Shown: piece after piece, positions 1 through 12,409 of the stretch
Layout: each line of letters starts with the position of its first letter
How positions within the stretch are numbered: position 1 is the stretch's first letter
Source: Cotesia glomerata
Lineage: Eukaryota; Arthropoda; Insecta; Hymenoptera; Braconidae
Assembly: GCF_020080835.1 (NCBI RefSeq)
Contig: NC_058166.1
Location: forward strand, 18,997,043 to 19,061,042
Direction: 5' to 3'
Length of the DNA: 64,000 nt
Translations under genes and position numbers: made by a program
The notes under the pieces: generated by a model
Databases searched by the model: none
The model's input: only the letters and a program-made list of their open reading frames with translations
Told to the model about the DNA's origin: nothing

Positions 1-58
1 TACTTATTATAAATCGACTGTTATTTATTACAGTTTACTTTTTTTTATGTATACTGAA
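1..58. repeat. Terminal part of a family S element, cut by the window edge
   Basis: The first 50 or so bases are close to the reverse complement of 26165-26217, the left end of the family S element at 26164-26924. They include the shared AT-rich stretch ending in ATTACAGTTTACTTTTTTT. This is therefore an end of a second copy whose body lies outside the window. Confidence 0.6.
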
Positions 59-1020
59 AATTTTAAGAATTAATTTAATAATTGAGAAAATTAGTTAAAA
101 AATTTTGAAATTTAAACCTTAAAAAATGTCACATTTTAAGTACCCACTATAAAAATAATTATTCAGTAAAATGACTAGAAAAACTATTACTATTATTCAC
201 CTGATGACACACTTTTATTTTCTTTCCAGAAATCTACGTAAAAAAATCCCAAATTACTTTTCTCTAAGAATTCCATTACATTTTTTTCTTTTAATATAAT
301 GACATTATATTATGATTATTTATTACGAGCCATTAAAATTAAGAGTCGGCAGTTAAACTCCAAAAATTGTTTAATTGAAAGATAAATCTAATAGAGACGT
401 GGAATGTTTTTTTTATTTTTTATGTTTATGTGCTTCTATTATAGAATTATATTAGAATATAATTCTAACGTTAAGTCCCAGAATGACGTCAACAGACAAC
501 TATTCGACTGTAAAAGATTTATTGGTGCAATAAATGGTTTATTAACTCGGAAATAAGTTAAATAATTTTGAAAACTCATAAGAACATTATGTCGCGTCAC
601 TAACATCAAAAGGGCGTATAAAATTTATTTTTCTTCAATAAAATTAAAATTTTAAATAGGTTTGTGTAAATATTTGAAAAAAAAAAAATTTTTTCCTTTG
701 ATTTTAAAGAAAAAAATTTTGTAAGCCAAAAGAACTAGTGAAAAAAAATTTATTTAAATTTTCTGGCTTTAAAAATTGAAATTAAAAAACATTTTTTTAA
801 TTATTGATTCAGTTAAGAATTTTTCTAATTGCTTAATTGAATAATAATTCAATAATTTTGACTCTGCAGAGCTAAAAAACCATAAAAATTTGAGGTATTT
901 TTTATTATCATAAATAATAAGATTTATTAAATAAATACTTTAATTTAATTAAATGAATACTTGGCGAAAATTCCTAGCAATATATAAGTTTCACAGGTTT
1001 GAGGTGTTGAAAATTTAATA
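59..1020. other. AT-rich spacer, no gene seen
   Basis: Mostly A and T homopolymer runs with no open frame of note. A good 3' splice-site-like string (T-rich tract then CCAG) ends at about 230. It is followed by AT-rich sequence with no credible donor, so I do not call an exon. Confidence 0.5.
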
Positions 1021-1024
1021 TAAT

Positions 1025-1410
1025 AGAGGATCCAATTTTCTCCGGTCTCTAGTCGTGCAGACAGAAGGGATAGTTACCCTTTTCCCTCCTTGCGAGGATA
1101 CACATACGCAAATTCATGTAGAATGCAGAAGCTAAAGGCAAAGGCTAAGGCACAAGTAGAGGTGTAGGTATATAATGTCACTGCGTCGCGCAACTTTGAC
1201 CACAGTGCTAGAATACTCGAGGGTTCAAGACCCGTAATTAGCCTGGTCCGAGCATGCAAATTAACTCGGCGAGACTGTGTTATACCACCCGCGACCCGCG
1301 ACTATTCTCTTTTAATTTCTCATTCCGGCTGCTCACATTACTCCACTTACTTCATTATTTTTATTTTATTTAACACGTCATTATTCACCTTCTCGAGGTA
1401 CCGAGGAAAG
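1025..1410. other. GC-richer, apparently single-copy segment
   Basis: Base composition rises clearly against both flanks and the segment matches no repeat in the window. No splice-bounded exon or recognisable protein is visible. GGTTCAAGACC near 1215 resembles a tRNA B box, but there is no A box or cloverleaf upstream. It could be regulatory or simply old unique intron. Confidence 0.4.
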
Positions 1411-1559
1411 GAAATAGTCACCGGGAACATTTTTTATAGAATTGTAAATGAGATTCGGTGAAATAGAATTCATTTATTATCTTTATAGAATTAATTATTT
1501 TTTTTTTCTGGATTTTAGGTTATATTTTCAATAATTATAATTTTCAAGCTATTCATTTT

Positions 1560-2335
1560 AAAGAAAATAGTTGGGAAAAAATTTGTAAAAAGTTAAATTT
1601 TGGATAATTTTAATAGTGAAAATTTTTGTACAATAAATATATTTTAAGTTATTTTTTTTTTTAAGTTAAGACTACAAAAAAAAAATGAAATTTTGACTAA
1701 GAAAACTAAATTAATTTTTATTAAATTTTTAAAAAATTTTTAAATTATTAATTTAAATTTAATTTTTAATTGTGAGCAATATTTTTTAAGATACAATTAT
1801 TTTTTTACTGTCGCAGTTTTGAAAATGTAATTTTAAAATAAAAATGTAGTTATGGAAATTTTGATTTAAAAAAAAATTGTTTAAACAAAAGTCTTAGAAA
1901 ACTGAATTTTTAACAATTTTGTTACCAATATATTCTAAATTATTTTTTTTTAAAGTTGAGACTACAAAAAACAAAAAAAAAAAATTTTGACTTGCAGAAA
2001 AATAAATTAATTTTAAAAAAATCTTAAAATTATTAATTTAAATTTAATTTTTAATTATAAGCAATATTTTTGAAGATAGAATTAATTTTTATTGTGGAAG
2101 TTTCAAAAATGTAATTTTAAAATAAAAATGTAATGGAAATTTTGATTAAAAAAAAAATTGTTTAAACAAAAGTTTTAGAAAATTGAATTTTGAACAATTT
2201 TTTTATCAATATATTCTGTTATTTTTTTTAAAAGTTAAAAATGCAAAAAAAAATAAAATTTTGACTTGAAGAAAAATAAATTCATTTTTAAAAAATCTTA
2301 AAATTATTAATTTTAATTTAATTTTTAAAAATGAA
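1560..2335. repeat. Tandem repeat, about 285-bp monomer, roughly 2.6 copies
   Basis: The motif GACTACAAAAAA near 1668, its copy near 1957 and a diverged copy near 2236 mark successive units. Each is followed by an AAATTTTGACTT-like block and then a long AATTTAATTTTTAATT block. Spacing is about 290 then 280 bp. No coding capacity is seen. Confidence 0.7.
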
Positions 2336-2394
2336 GTTTTATGTTGAAAATTTTTGAAAAAAAAAATACATGAAAATTGACTTCTCAATTTCTA

Positions 2395-3120
2395 GGATTT
2401 TTTTCCTTACAAATAAATCTCGATTATCGATAATGGAGGGAAAAATAGTGACTGGCCTATCAAAGCGATTTGTCTTATCAGCCGAGCGATAATTCCCGCG
2501 AAAACGGCGATACCGGTGGCTTCCGAATCGGATGTAACGTGGAAGGCTGACTTGGACTCGTTTAAACAGCCAACGCAATTTCGTTTTATCTGGGTGTTGG
2601 TGTTATCTTGCTCTCTCGCTCTTAAGCTCCGATAGTATAGACATACTCTCTCTGTCCGTATATCGTTCGGATATTATTTCTTGTTTCTCTGTTCTCAGTT
2701 TCTTTGGATCGATTCTTCGGGTATCTGCCCGTTTCTCCTCCCGTCTAATTAATTAACTTTTACGACTGGCAAGTGGTTGATGGAGATTGGGACCGTGCCG
2801 TTCGCGAATCTATATCTAACCAGCACATAAAGAACCATCCTCACAACCGGTCACTGTCTTTTATTTAAACTTACATACATATATATTTGTAAATGGGTTT
2901 TTTGTTACCAGGGCACTAAAAAATACAAATAAAATAAACCAACCACCAGTTTATTTACTGTCCGACCAGTCCCAATTGTCTCTTGCCAGTATCTTTAATT
3001 CAGCTACCTTTCAACATCATTTCGCCTCGCTCTGCTCTGCTCCTTCTTCCCTTCTCCACCCGACAAATGTCTCGGCTCATCCCAACTACAAATGTACAGC
3101 CAATAAAATGTTTCATGTCA
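2395..3120. other. Single-copy segment with a candidate 3' splice site
   Basis: GC-richer sequence with no repeat match. TTTCTCTGTTCTCAG ends at about 2698 and is a strong plus-strand acceptor with a long pyrimidine tract. The next 150 bases lack a canonical GT donor; the best candidate is a GC-type GCAAGT near 2770. An exon is possible but unsupported. Confidence 0.35.
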
Positions 3121-3477
3121 AAACAATAATTACCTTTTTAAAGGAACCAAAATAAAAGATTTACTTATTAAATTAAAACAATTTTTAGGTTGCTTTTTTT
3201 TCGACGGGGAGAAAAAGATGGGGATATTTTCGATGTAGAAGGATAATAATTACTATATTTGATGGGACTGAAGATTTTTTTATAAAAGTTTAAATAAAAA
3301 ATTGAAAATAATCATATACTTATTAAATTAAAACGTGGATAATTTAATTTTTACAAAAAACGACTATATATTCTTAAATATTGATTTTAAATAAATTTTC
3401 AATGATACCAAAGTGGTTCAAAATTTAATTCTTAACAAACTTTGTTTGAAACATTTTTTCTAAAAATTTTTAAACTA

Positions 3478-4036
3478 CACTGATTTAACAGTTAATAAGT
3501 AATTTATTAAGTACAATTTATTAACTGTTAATAAATATTTATTAATGGTCAATGAATATTTGTTAACTGTTAACAAATATTTATTTAAAATAAAAAGCAA
3601 AAATAGCAATTTTTTTGACACTTTTTATAATTCTATAGCTGAAAAACATGATAATAATTCAATTTACTAAATAAATTAACCTTTTTAATATTTAAAAATA
3701 TAAAAGATAATTATGGGCTGTGATAGAATTTTCTATTTTACAACAAACGTTATTATAATGTAATATAATTAATACAAATAATTTATAAAGATGATTTTTG
3801 TTTATAAGAAATCTTCATATCATATGACATTACAAGCGAAACAAATTCACTCAACAAACTATTTATTAACTGTTAATAAATATTTGTTAACTATTGATAA
3901 ATACTTATTAACTATTAATAAATGTACTTTCCTCCCACATAAATATTTATTGAATGTTAAGAAATATTAATTAAAATTAAATAAATTTCTTCAAATAAAT
4001 TAAATTATTAATCGTTAATAAATCCTTCTATCAGTG
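3478..4036. mobile_element. Family D MITE, long subtype (TA target)
   Basis: The left end is CACTGATT and the right end CCTTCTATCAGTG, both flanked by TA. The interior is a chain of TTAACAAATATTTATTAAC-type palindromes. Its middle part (near 3700-3860) is also present in the copy at 28710-29323, so the two are one subtype. There is no open frame, and the superfamily is inferred only from the TA target. Confidence 0.75.
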
Positions 4037-4299
4037 TAAAATCAAAAATTTTGAAACTAGAGCCATTTTTCGAGATTCTGAAGATAATCTACAAAAATAC
4101 TGCTTAAAAATGACTAATGTTGAACCTTGTAAAGAAAATTCTCTCTTAAAAAAGAAATTCCCAGTCAATTTTCAAGTCAGCAAATTCGGGAGGTGAATAT
4201 ACTACAGTTTAAAAAAAAAAGTGAATACCTTAGCGGGTTATTTATGCGCTATAACTTTTTTATTAACAAATATATTGTTCTAACAGCAGCATCGCATCA

Positions 4300-4780
4300 G
4301 CGTGAATAAAATAACATGTCCTTAAACCGGGGTCTCATTTTTCCTCAATAAAATAGACATAACTAAAATCCCATATCCCGTACCCTTAACTCGGATGTCC
4401 ATTATCGTTGGTTTGCTTGCACAAAGTCACACATATCAGCTTTACTCGGCACAGCATAGCGCTGGATGGGAGTTTAGCACAGGGATAGTATACAACCGGT
4501 CTGAATTTTACGACAGTTGCCGTTTCGATCGGACGTATAACACGGGAATGTAGTTACAACCTTACAGTACCATACGTATGTGCGGGCAAACGATTCGAAG
4601 ATAAAGACCAGTGCGTAGGTGTCAGGACATCCACCATCCACCGTCCAACATCCAGCGTTTAACATATAACATATAACATTTAACATTGTATAGAACTCTA
4701 CCTTGTACCTTGTACTTCAACTATAACCCGAAGTTATAGTTGAACGAAGGAAAAATAATAGTAGTAATTCTCTCTTTTTG
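4300..4780. other. Single-copy, GC-richer segment
   Basis: No match to other parts of the window. A minus-strand 70-codon frame at 4474-4686 has no recognisable motif and I treat it as chance. A short inverted pair (AACTATAACCCGAAGTTATAGTT) lies near 4720-4742. Confidence 0.35.
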
Positions 4781-4834
4781 TTACTTTAACAAGTTACTTC
4801 ATCATAGACTCGAAAATTGGGTTTGTAATCATTG

Positions 4835-6250
4835 GTTTTTACCGAAACTATTTAATTTTTCAATTCTTCACCTGTATTATAAGAATCGATATACTGCAAA
4901 GAGTAATTGGTAATTTTTTCATTAAAATCAAAAAATTTCATCAACTTCTTTTCTACGCCTCCATTTGAATCAAATTTTTTTATAGAAATTTGAAAAACCG
5001 ATTTTTTAATTATTTATTCTGGCAAAACTATTCAATTTTTCAATTGTTCGCCTGGATTTTAAGAATCTACATACTTCAAAGAATAATTGGTAATTTTTCA
5101 TTAAAATCAAAAAATTTTATCTACTTTTTTCCTACGTCTGCATTTATTTAAAATTTTGCTATAAAAATCTCATAAATTTGAAAGAACAATCTTTAAATAA
5201 TTTTTTTCTACCAAAAACTATTAAATTTTTTTATTCTTCGCCTACATTATAAGAATCTACATACTTCAAAGAATACTTTGTAATTTTTTTCAATAAAATC
5301 AAAAATTTTATGAACTTCTTTTCTATGTCCCCATTTAATAAAAATTTTTTATAAGAATTTGAAAAACCGATTTTTAATAATTTATTCTGGCAAAACTATT
5401 CAATTTTTCAATTGTTCGCCTAGACTTTAAGAATCTACATACTTCAAAGAGCCATTGGTAATTTATTCATTAAAATCAAAAAATATTATTAACTTTTTTC
5501 GATGTCCCCATTTAAATAACATTTTTTATAAAAATTTGAAGAACCGATTTTTGAATAATTTTTTCTACCAAAAACTATTAAATTTTTTTATTCTTCGCCT
5601 ACATTATAAGAATCTACATACTTCAAAGAATACTTTGTAATTTTTTCGCTAAAATCAAAAAATTTCATCAACTTCCTTGCTACGCCTCCATTTAAATAAA
5701 ATTTTTTTATAAAAATGTCAAAAATTTGAAAAACCAATTTTTAAATAATTTTTTCCGGCAAAACTATTAAATTTTTTTATTCTTTGCCTGGATTTTAAGA
5801 ATCTACATACTTCAAAGAGTACATGGTAATTTTTTCATTAAAATTAAAATAATTTATCAACTTCTTTCCTACGTCTCCATTTATTTGAAATTTTACTATA
5901 AAAATCTCAAAAATTTGAACGAACAATCTTTTAATAATTTTTTTCAACAAAACTATTAAATTTTTTAATTCCTCGCCTAGATTTTAAGAATCTAAATACT
6001 TCAATGAGTAATTGGTAATTTTTTCATCAAAATCAAAGAATTTTATCAACTTCTTTCCTAGGCCTCCATTTAAATAAAAATTTTCTATAAAATGTCAAAA
6101 ATTTGAAAAACTGATCATTAAATAATTTTTTATGACAAAAATATTCAATTTTTCAAATCTTCGCCTGAATTTTAAGAAACTGTATACTTTGAGGAGTAAT
6201 TAGTAATTTTTTCATTAAAATCAAAAAACTTTATCAACTTCTTTCTTACG
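4835..6250. repeat. Family L tandem array, eight units of 178-190 bp
   Basis: The landmark TTCGCCT followed by TTTTAAGAATCTACATACTTCAAAG (or a close variant) begins near 4869, 5049, 5239, 5417, 5596, 5785, 5974 and 6162. The spacings are 180, 190, 178, 179, 189, 189 and 188. Each unit also holds a CATCAACTTCTTTCCTACG-like segment. Units differ by many substitutions, so the array is old. Longer and shorter monomers are interspersed. No coding frame survives across units. Confidence 0.85.
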
Positions 6251-6369
6251 CCCTTAAAAATTTTCCCGCAGCAATTAAAACAATAAATTCCCTTATTATC
6301 AACCATAAACTCCTTCAAAATTTCAATTCCACTGAAACTCCGTAGCGTGAGCCGACTCATTAATTCCAA

Positions 6370-7440
6370 CTTTAAAAATTAATGTTATTAGTATTTATTT
6401 ATCCTTGAAGTAACTTGTTCCATCATCGCATATGGAGCATTTAATCATCTAGGATATTCTCTGGCCTTTGTGCTTGTGGTTGTGTGTGTACTTATGGTTA
6501 GGAAAGATGGCAAATGAGTAAGATAGAAAGTATAATGTAGAGAGAAGATGTCGGTTATTATCCTGTCGTGATTCAAAAGAATTCACGCATACTCTTAGCA
6601 GCAAAGGTTTTGTATTTATATTATTATATTATAGCTTAAGAGTTTAAAACCTGAGACTGAGAATAATACAAGTTGCATGAGGACCTTGAATGCTCATCAG
6701 AGTTATGCACCAAGTACGAGCTGTATCGCTTATGTGTGTCCATACCTCCCGAGGGGAACAAAAGACCGCGTGCGAACACACCTCCCCCTAAGCTGAGGAG
6801 CTGTCTCCCCTTATTTTTCATTTATATCCCAGACCTCTCTCTAAACTAAGTCTTCACTCTTTCTTTGCTTATGCTTGTACTTAGTACGAGTACATTTACA
6901 GTCTAGAGTCTCGAGTCTAGTCGCGGATGATAATATACTTAGTAATATTTAAGTCTCAAGCTCGGGTACACGGATCAACAATAAAAGTGGGAATAATAAT
7001 AGTGAAGAGGGAGATAACAGACCTTGGCGCCAGTACACTCTAAACTCCTCCCATACAGTACTATCCGACAAAAGCTTAACACACTTCCTTTATCTCCTTA
7101 ATGACATTTACGTCGCTAATTATCGCCCGGTAATACTACACCGACTTTAAATACCCCGAGGATTAATGGGGAGGAGGAAAACCAAATCTGAGTATCTTAA
7201 TACAACACTCCGGGATTATTTTTCACTTATTGAGGGTTCAGGAGGTTGCTTTTATTAATTTAGACGAGACTATTCGGGAAAATTTATTCTTTTGTAGAAA
7301 GAAAGTTATTGCCGAGATTACGGGGCTTAGATCGGCTCAACTTGTCTTGAGTCGATAAAATTTTAAAGCCGATTATTTAAATTTAATTATTGATGTTTAT
7401 GGAGGGTAGTTTCTTATTGTTTTTTTATAGAGGCTTTGGA
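6370..7440. other. Single-copy, GC-richer segment
   Basis: One of the longer stretches free of recognised repeats. Short open frames on both strands have no motif I know. No paired strong acceptor and donor were found. It may hold regulatory sequence, but nothing visible proves it. Confidence 0.35.
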
Positions 7441-7474
7441 TATTTATTTTTAATGCAAGTTTCATTCTGTATCA

Positions 7475-7488
7475 TGTTATGGGCCCGG
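7475..7488 (+). other. Degenerate copia-type primer binding motif
   Basis: TGTTATGGGCCCGG follows a CA dinucleotide. It differs by two bases from GGTTATGGGCCCAG, the complement of the anticodon stem-loop of initiator tRNA-Met that primes insect copia elements. No LTR or gag frame is recognisable around it. Confidence 0.4.
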
Positions 7489-7683
7489 GATTTAATAAAA
7501 GTGTGAAATGTATTTTTATTATTGTTAATTACTAAATTTAGAATTTTTTATGAATATAATAATTTGATTTAACCCAAAATTTTTATTTTTAAATTTATAT
7601 GTATAGTTTTCTGATTTTTAAAGATTTTTTTGAAATTTTGGCTAAAATATTAAAAATATGATAAAATTCATAAGAAACTACTT

Positions 7684-7985
7684 TATTAAAGATATAAGCT
7701 CATCCCGTTGTTACACTGATTAAGAGCTTTCATTTGAGTACCCACATGCATTTTTTATATATTTTTCATATATACATATATATAACATATATAAATATAT
7801 GAAAAATTGATGTGGGTACTCAAATGAAAGGTATCGATGAGTGCAACTCCAAGATGAACTTATATCGTAAAAAATATTATCAGTAGATACAATACGACCT
7901 CATTTCTTAATTATTGACGTTTTTGAAGATATAAGCTCATCCCTATGTTACACTCATCAAGAGCTTTCATTTAAGTACCCACATG

Positions 7986-8069
<84 letters not shown>

Positions 8070-8215
8070 GAAAAATTGATGTGGGTACTCAAATGAAAGG
8101 TTTTGATGAGTGTAACATCGGGATGAGCTTATATCTTCGAAAATATCAACAGTTCACGAGATACAAGGTCATTTTTTAATCATATATCTAGAGATAAAGC
8201 ATTTTTGAATGCAGC
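7684..8215 (-). mobile_element. Family A Helitron-like element, two hairpin units
   Basis: Two tandem hairpins share arms with GATATAAGCTCATCCC and its complement around a TA-rich loop. They are followed on the right by the family tail containing TCTAGAGATAAAGCATTTTT. Tail position shows that the element 3' end points left. The terminal CTAG is missing here. The second loop has grown into a long TA microsatellite. Confidence 0.75.
7990..8066. repeat. (TA)n microsatellite, about 38 units
   Basis: An uninterrupted TA run that forms the loop of the second hairpin of the family A element. A second such expansion in the same structural position lies at 17820-17896. Confidence 0.95.
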
Positions 8216-8382
8216 CTAAATTTATTTAAGAGAATATTCTCTTAATAATATAGATTAAGCAATTTAAAAAAAAAAAAAAACTTGAAATCTTCCAAACCAG
8301 TAGTGAAATTTTGCAGAAAATATTCTTCTTTTATCAAGTACTTATCTCCCTAATAAAGAAAATAAATTTTAATTCTTAATCA

Positions 8383-8396
8383 GGTTATGGGCCCGG
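8383..8396 (+). other. Copia-type primer binding motif, one mismatch
   Basis: GGTTATGGGCCCGG sits directly after TCA. It matches the initiator-tRNA-Met complement GGTTATGGGCCCAG except for one base. A terminal CA before the motif is what a 5' LTR end would give, but I could not define an LTR. Confidence 0.5.
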
Positions 8397-8459
8397 ACTT
8401 AAGAAAAAAAAAATAACCAACCAAACTCGATAAAATAGTGTTTTTCTTATAAATAAAAA

Positions 8460-9690
8460 TATTAATCATCCTGTCAGAGTGAATTACATCCCCAATTACC
8501 AATTACAGAGCAATAAAACTGTGTCAACAATATTTTATATCCATAAAACTGTTTACTCTTACTCTTATTAAATTAACGGATGATGAATAAGAATATATTT
8601 CATTTATGACATCTCGGAGTATATAGTAGGCTCAGTTAATTGAAACGATCATTCAATCCAAGGTAACTCTGCTATCTGCCTTACACTCATACACTCACAT
8701 ACTCACTTACTATGTTTATAAACGTATGTAATATTATCTTATATTAATATAATCGTAATGCATAAGTAATATCTCAATCGGCGCATGAGTTTTCATTAAA
8801 CCGTTAAGAATATACATACACTTATAAGTATCTTAAGCGGGCATTAGCCGACAATAAACTTGCATATTATATTAATATAAGAATGATAAATAAAATAAAA
8901 TAATTTAAGCCCGGCAATTGGCGCGTGGCCGTAATCTAAATATCATCAACGACCGAACTAATAAAACGATTCGAAAGTAACACCAATTATTATTATTATT
9001 ACTGTTTTTTATCCAAGTCATTACTTGATTATCAATCCACCGGGTACATTAATATAAATATAATCAAAGGCGTTGGTTATGAATAAAAATGAATTTGATT
9101 GAACGATAGAGAGGATGGGATTTATCTTTCCTGCATCCGTATCCGTGTTTTATTGTGTGGATGTGGATGCGGACGTTTGGTAGAAAAGATGGGATGTGAG
9201 ATGTGTTATTTTACATTCGCAACGCATCGTTTGTAAACAAGTGCGTATTAACGCTTGCGTAAAACCTCGAAAGGAGTTGAGTGAGTCGAGTACTGTAATT
9301 GTTTTGGTTGATGCCAATCTTCTGGATAACGAGACAGACTGACGAGTATTATTATATTATTAACATATTATCTTGGATATTAAATTTTTAATTTGGGATT
9401 TTGTTTTAGATACAAGGGTTTGCTAATATTTAATGAGATTTAATTTTTTATAAATGATTTTTTTTTTCTGTTAATAAATTATTCATTAAAGTCGGTACTA
9501 AATATTTATTTTTAGTTGATAAATATTGAATTTACGAAAAATTTCACTGATGTCAAAATTGTTGAAAATTAATTTTACAATTTTTGTTTTAAATATTTTT
9601 CATTAAAATCAAAATTTAAAACTACAGCCAATTTTTGTAAAATTCTATGTTTCAAAAAATATCTAATCATACTTTTACAAAAAGTAGCTA
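8460..9690. other. Mostly single-copy sequence
   Basis: No repeat family match until 9693. CCAAG|GTAACT at about 8659 is a moderate plus-strand donor with no matching acceptor. An imperfect duplication of GGATGTGGATGCGG-like words lies near 9130-9175. No gene is called. Confidence 0.35.
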
Positions 9691-9692
9691 TA

Positions 9693-10180
9693 CACAGAAA
9701 AAAAAAATTCTTGACTTGAGAACAAAATTCTTGGTTCAAGAAAATTTGTCGGGTGCCTAAAGGAAGATCGAAGTTGTGTTGGCCGAAGTAAAAATTTTTC
9801 TCCAAATTCTATTCTTGGTGGAGGTAATTTTTTCTTAATTCAAATTATCATAAATACTTGATACAATAAATTTTGATATTTGATCAAGATTTAGGGAAGC
9901 AGCGCCACCTACTTCAGCTGAGAAAAAAATTTTCTCACCATGAGAAAATTTTTCTCTTGAATATTTGATACCCATTTTATATTATTTTAGCGTGCAATTA
10001 TACATATTGAATAAAAAAAAATGATGAAATATTATTTGATCTTCCCATTTGACATGTTATCAATCAAAATATTAACAAAAATTTACTTTTATCTTTATAT
10101 TTAATTTTTTGGAGCAAGAGGCTGAATTTTCTCAAAACAACAAGATTTTCTTGACTTAAATAAATTTTCTTGAAGCAAGT
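9693..10180 (+). mobile_element. Family B MITE, 3' truncated
   Basis: It starts TA|CACAGAAAAAAA and then follows the copy at 19028 closely, including GAAGTTGTGTTGGCCGAAG and the internal GCGCCACCTACTTC near 9902. The right terminal repeat has been lost beyond about 10180. A CTCF-like string sits at 9894-9915 (see findings). Confidence 0.8.
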
Positions 10181-10273
10181 CTGACCAAAATTCCAAATTT
10201 TTTTAACAATCCAAATTTTCCAAAAAAAAAAACGAATTTTATTGTCTTGAATATTTTTTAACGGTCATAAAAA

Positions 10274-10323
10274 TTAGTTGAGGACGCCGTCGTCCGCGGC
10301 GCCACTAGTAACTTCTCTTTTCT
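10274..10323 (+). repeat. G motif, copy 1 of 6
   Basis: This GC-rich island begins TTAGTTGAGGACGCCGTCG and runs through GGCGCCACTAGTAA to a TTCTCT tail. It is strikingly GC-rich against its AT-rich flanks. The other five copies share this 50-bp core but not the flanking sequence. Function is unknown. Confidence 0.8.
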
Positions 10324-10539
10324 ATCCCCAATTTTTCTCAATGCAATCCTTATTAAAAACCAAACAAAAAAACTGCTCTAATTAATAAAAAAAACCTCAC
10401 AACTTCCAAAAAAACCAAATATCTTAAAATTAATCAATCAATCATCAAAATCTAATTAGCTTGATTGATTGAGCGGCCGAAAACCCGCGAATTAAACTCA
10501 TTAAAAAATAATTACTAAAAAAAAATTCTGACCAAGTCC

Positions 10540-11480
10540 AGAGTGTCTTATCAATTATTATAATTATGATCATTGTCCGAGACAATAACAGCGATTTGTC
10601 TGAAACAAAACAATAAATCGAGTGGACGGACTATTTTGTCATCTCTATCAGCAGGGCCGGGAACTTTCCCACCGTGAATTTTAAATAAAACCTTAGAGAA
10701 TAAGAATCCCTGTACACTCGACTCCTTATGCCCGGAATGCAATCATCCAAGCTCTACAGCTCGTTGAGAGATACGAAAGTCCGGTTTGGTTGGTTGAGGT
10801 CGAGGAAGTCGAGGGAACTTCTGCCTTGATTCCTCCTCGCTCTCTCTCCTTGTTACTCATTCTCGGTGAAGCCTCCTCCCGATCACTCGGTCTCGGTTCC
10901 TCCTCTCCTGAGGTCGTAAGCCGTCCTCTCGCTCCTTCACTTTGTCTTTTGCCTTCCACCTTCTCCTTTATTTATAAATTTTTTATTTAACTCCAGCAGT
11001 CATCGCACACCGAGCAGTCAAGAGGATTACCGCGGTATGAAGTGAGCTTCGTTTTCCAGATAGTTTATACACAATATACAATATACAATACATACAATAT
11101 ATACAATATACCTCCGTTTCCTTTCATGCAATTTCGCGGTTAGACCCTAACCGTGCAACTGGTGACTTAAGTGATCGCGACAACCAGACAAGGAGACTCT
11201 AGACTGTGGACGACCGCTTGTGATTACGCTCTACACTATAGTATACCATACAAAGTACACAGTACTAGTCCATCCTTGCATTACATCTTCTCTTACATCC
11301 TCCTCTTTACCTCCGGGCCCGATGTCGCAGGTGCATTTTCATTCTCTGGCTTTCTGGTTTTACGATTGGATAAACTATTCACGAGAAGTTAAAGAGCTTT
11401 GGAAGAATGATAATACTATCTACCGAATCCAAGTTGTAATCACTCCTGCTGGCTTATATCTAATTCGCGGTTTTTGTAAC
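10540..11480. other. Long GC-richer single-copy segment
   Basis: One of the most GC-rich unique stretches in the window. Overlapping open frames on both strands (10726-10959 minus, 10790-10990 plus, 11220-11531 plus) mirror one another and have low-complexity content. They are better explained by composition than by coding. Promoter or enhancer sequence is possible. Confidence 0.4.
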
Positions 11481-11608
11481 AACCCCCCGGATTATAGAAA
11501 ATTTTTTAAAAATTGGTTTTTGGTCAATTGATGGAATGAAGTTCCGGGGAATTTTTTTTTTAAGTTAAAAAAGAATTTCTTACCACACTAAGATGGAAGT
11601 TAATGGAG

Positions 11609-11645
11609 ATTGCCACTTACCTGTAACAGAAAAAATTAAAAATAA
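11609..11645 (-). other. Zero-length exon: candidate recursive splice site
   Basis: Read on the minus strand, the T-rich tract ending TTTTTTCTGTTACAG is followed at once by GTAAGTGG. A near-perfect 3' splice site therefore abuts a perfect 5' splice site, with the junction between 11621 and 11620. This is the architecture of Drosophila ratcheting points, which split long introns. It implies a minus-strand transcript here, for which I have no other evidence. Confidence 0.45.
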
Positions 11646-11689
11646 ATTAATAAAATATTTCAAGAGTTGTGGTTATTTTTCTAGTGACT

Positions 11690-12240
11690 AGATAATTGAA
11701 ACTACTTAAGACTGTATCTCCTAAAATATTGAAGATAGCCCCATAATATAGGAACGTTTTTTGTAGGAAATTTTTTAAGCTACAATTTCGGTCTCTTATG
11801 ATTTTTTCTAAAAATCAATATTTTAGGAGTTATAATCATTTTTATAGTGAATAGATAATCACTTTTCATTTTTCACGATCTAAAGACTATTTAGGTTGCT
11901 ATATCTCCTAAAATATTGAAGATAGCCCGGTAGTACAAAAACTTTTTTTGTAGGAAATTTCCTAAGCTACAAATTTAGTCCCATGATTTTTGTCAAAAAT
12001 CAATATTTTCGGAGTTATGGTCATTTTTGTAGTGAACAGACAATGAATTTCTTATTTTTCAATATCTAAGGATTATTTAAGATGCTATATCTCCTAAAAT
12101 ATTGAAGATAGCCCCATAGTATAAAAACGTTTCTGATAGAAAATTTTCTAAGCTATAATTTTGGTCTCTTATGATTTTTTCATAAAACTAATATTTCAGG
12201 AGTTATAACCGTTTTTAGAGTAACTAAATAATGATTTGAT
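11690..12240 (+). repeat. Family F tandem array, three units of about 187 bp
   Basis: TCTCCTAAAATATTGAAGAT recurs at 11717, 11904 and about 12090, spacings 187 and 186. Units also share a GTAGGAAATTT...AAGCTACAATTT block and AAATCAATATTTTAGGAGTT. Copies of the same monomer occur near 18955, 20935, 39655, 44385 and 57600. Confidence 0.85.
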
Positions 12241-12409
12241 TTTTAACTCAAAAAATTTTTTTCTAAATTGATAATATATTCCCAAAAACAAAAATTATTA
12301 CTATAATTTTTTTTTTGAGCTCTGATATAATTATTTAATATAAAATTTATATCCAAAAAATATCAGCTTGAAAATTTCGAATCCTTAGACGCGGTTTAAT
12401 TTAAAATTT

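Noticed and set aside
1205..1240. tRNA-like B box GGTTCAAGACC
   Set aside because: No A box at the right distance and no acceptor or anticodon stem can be formed.
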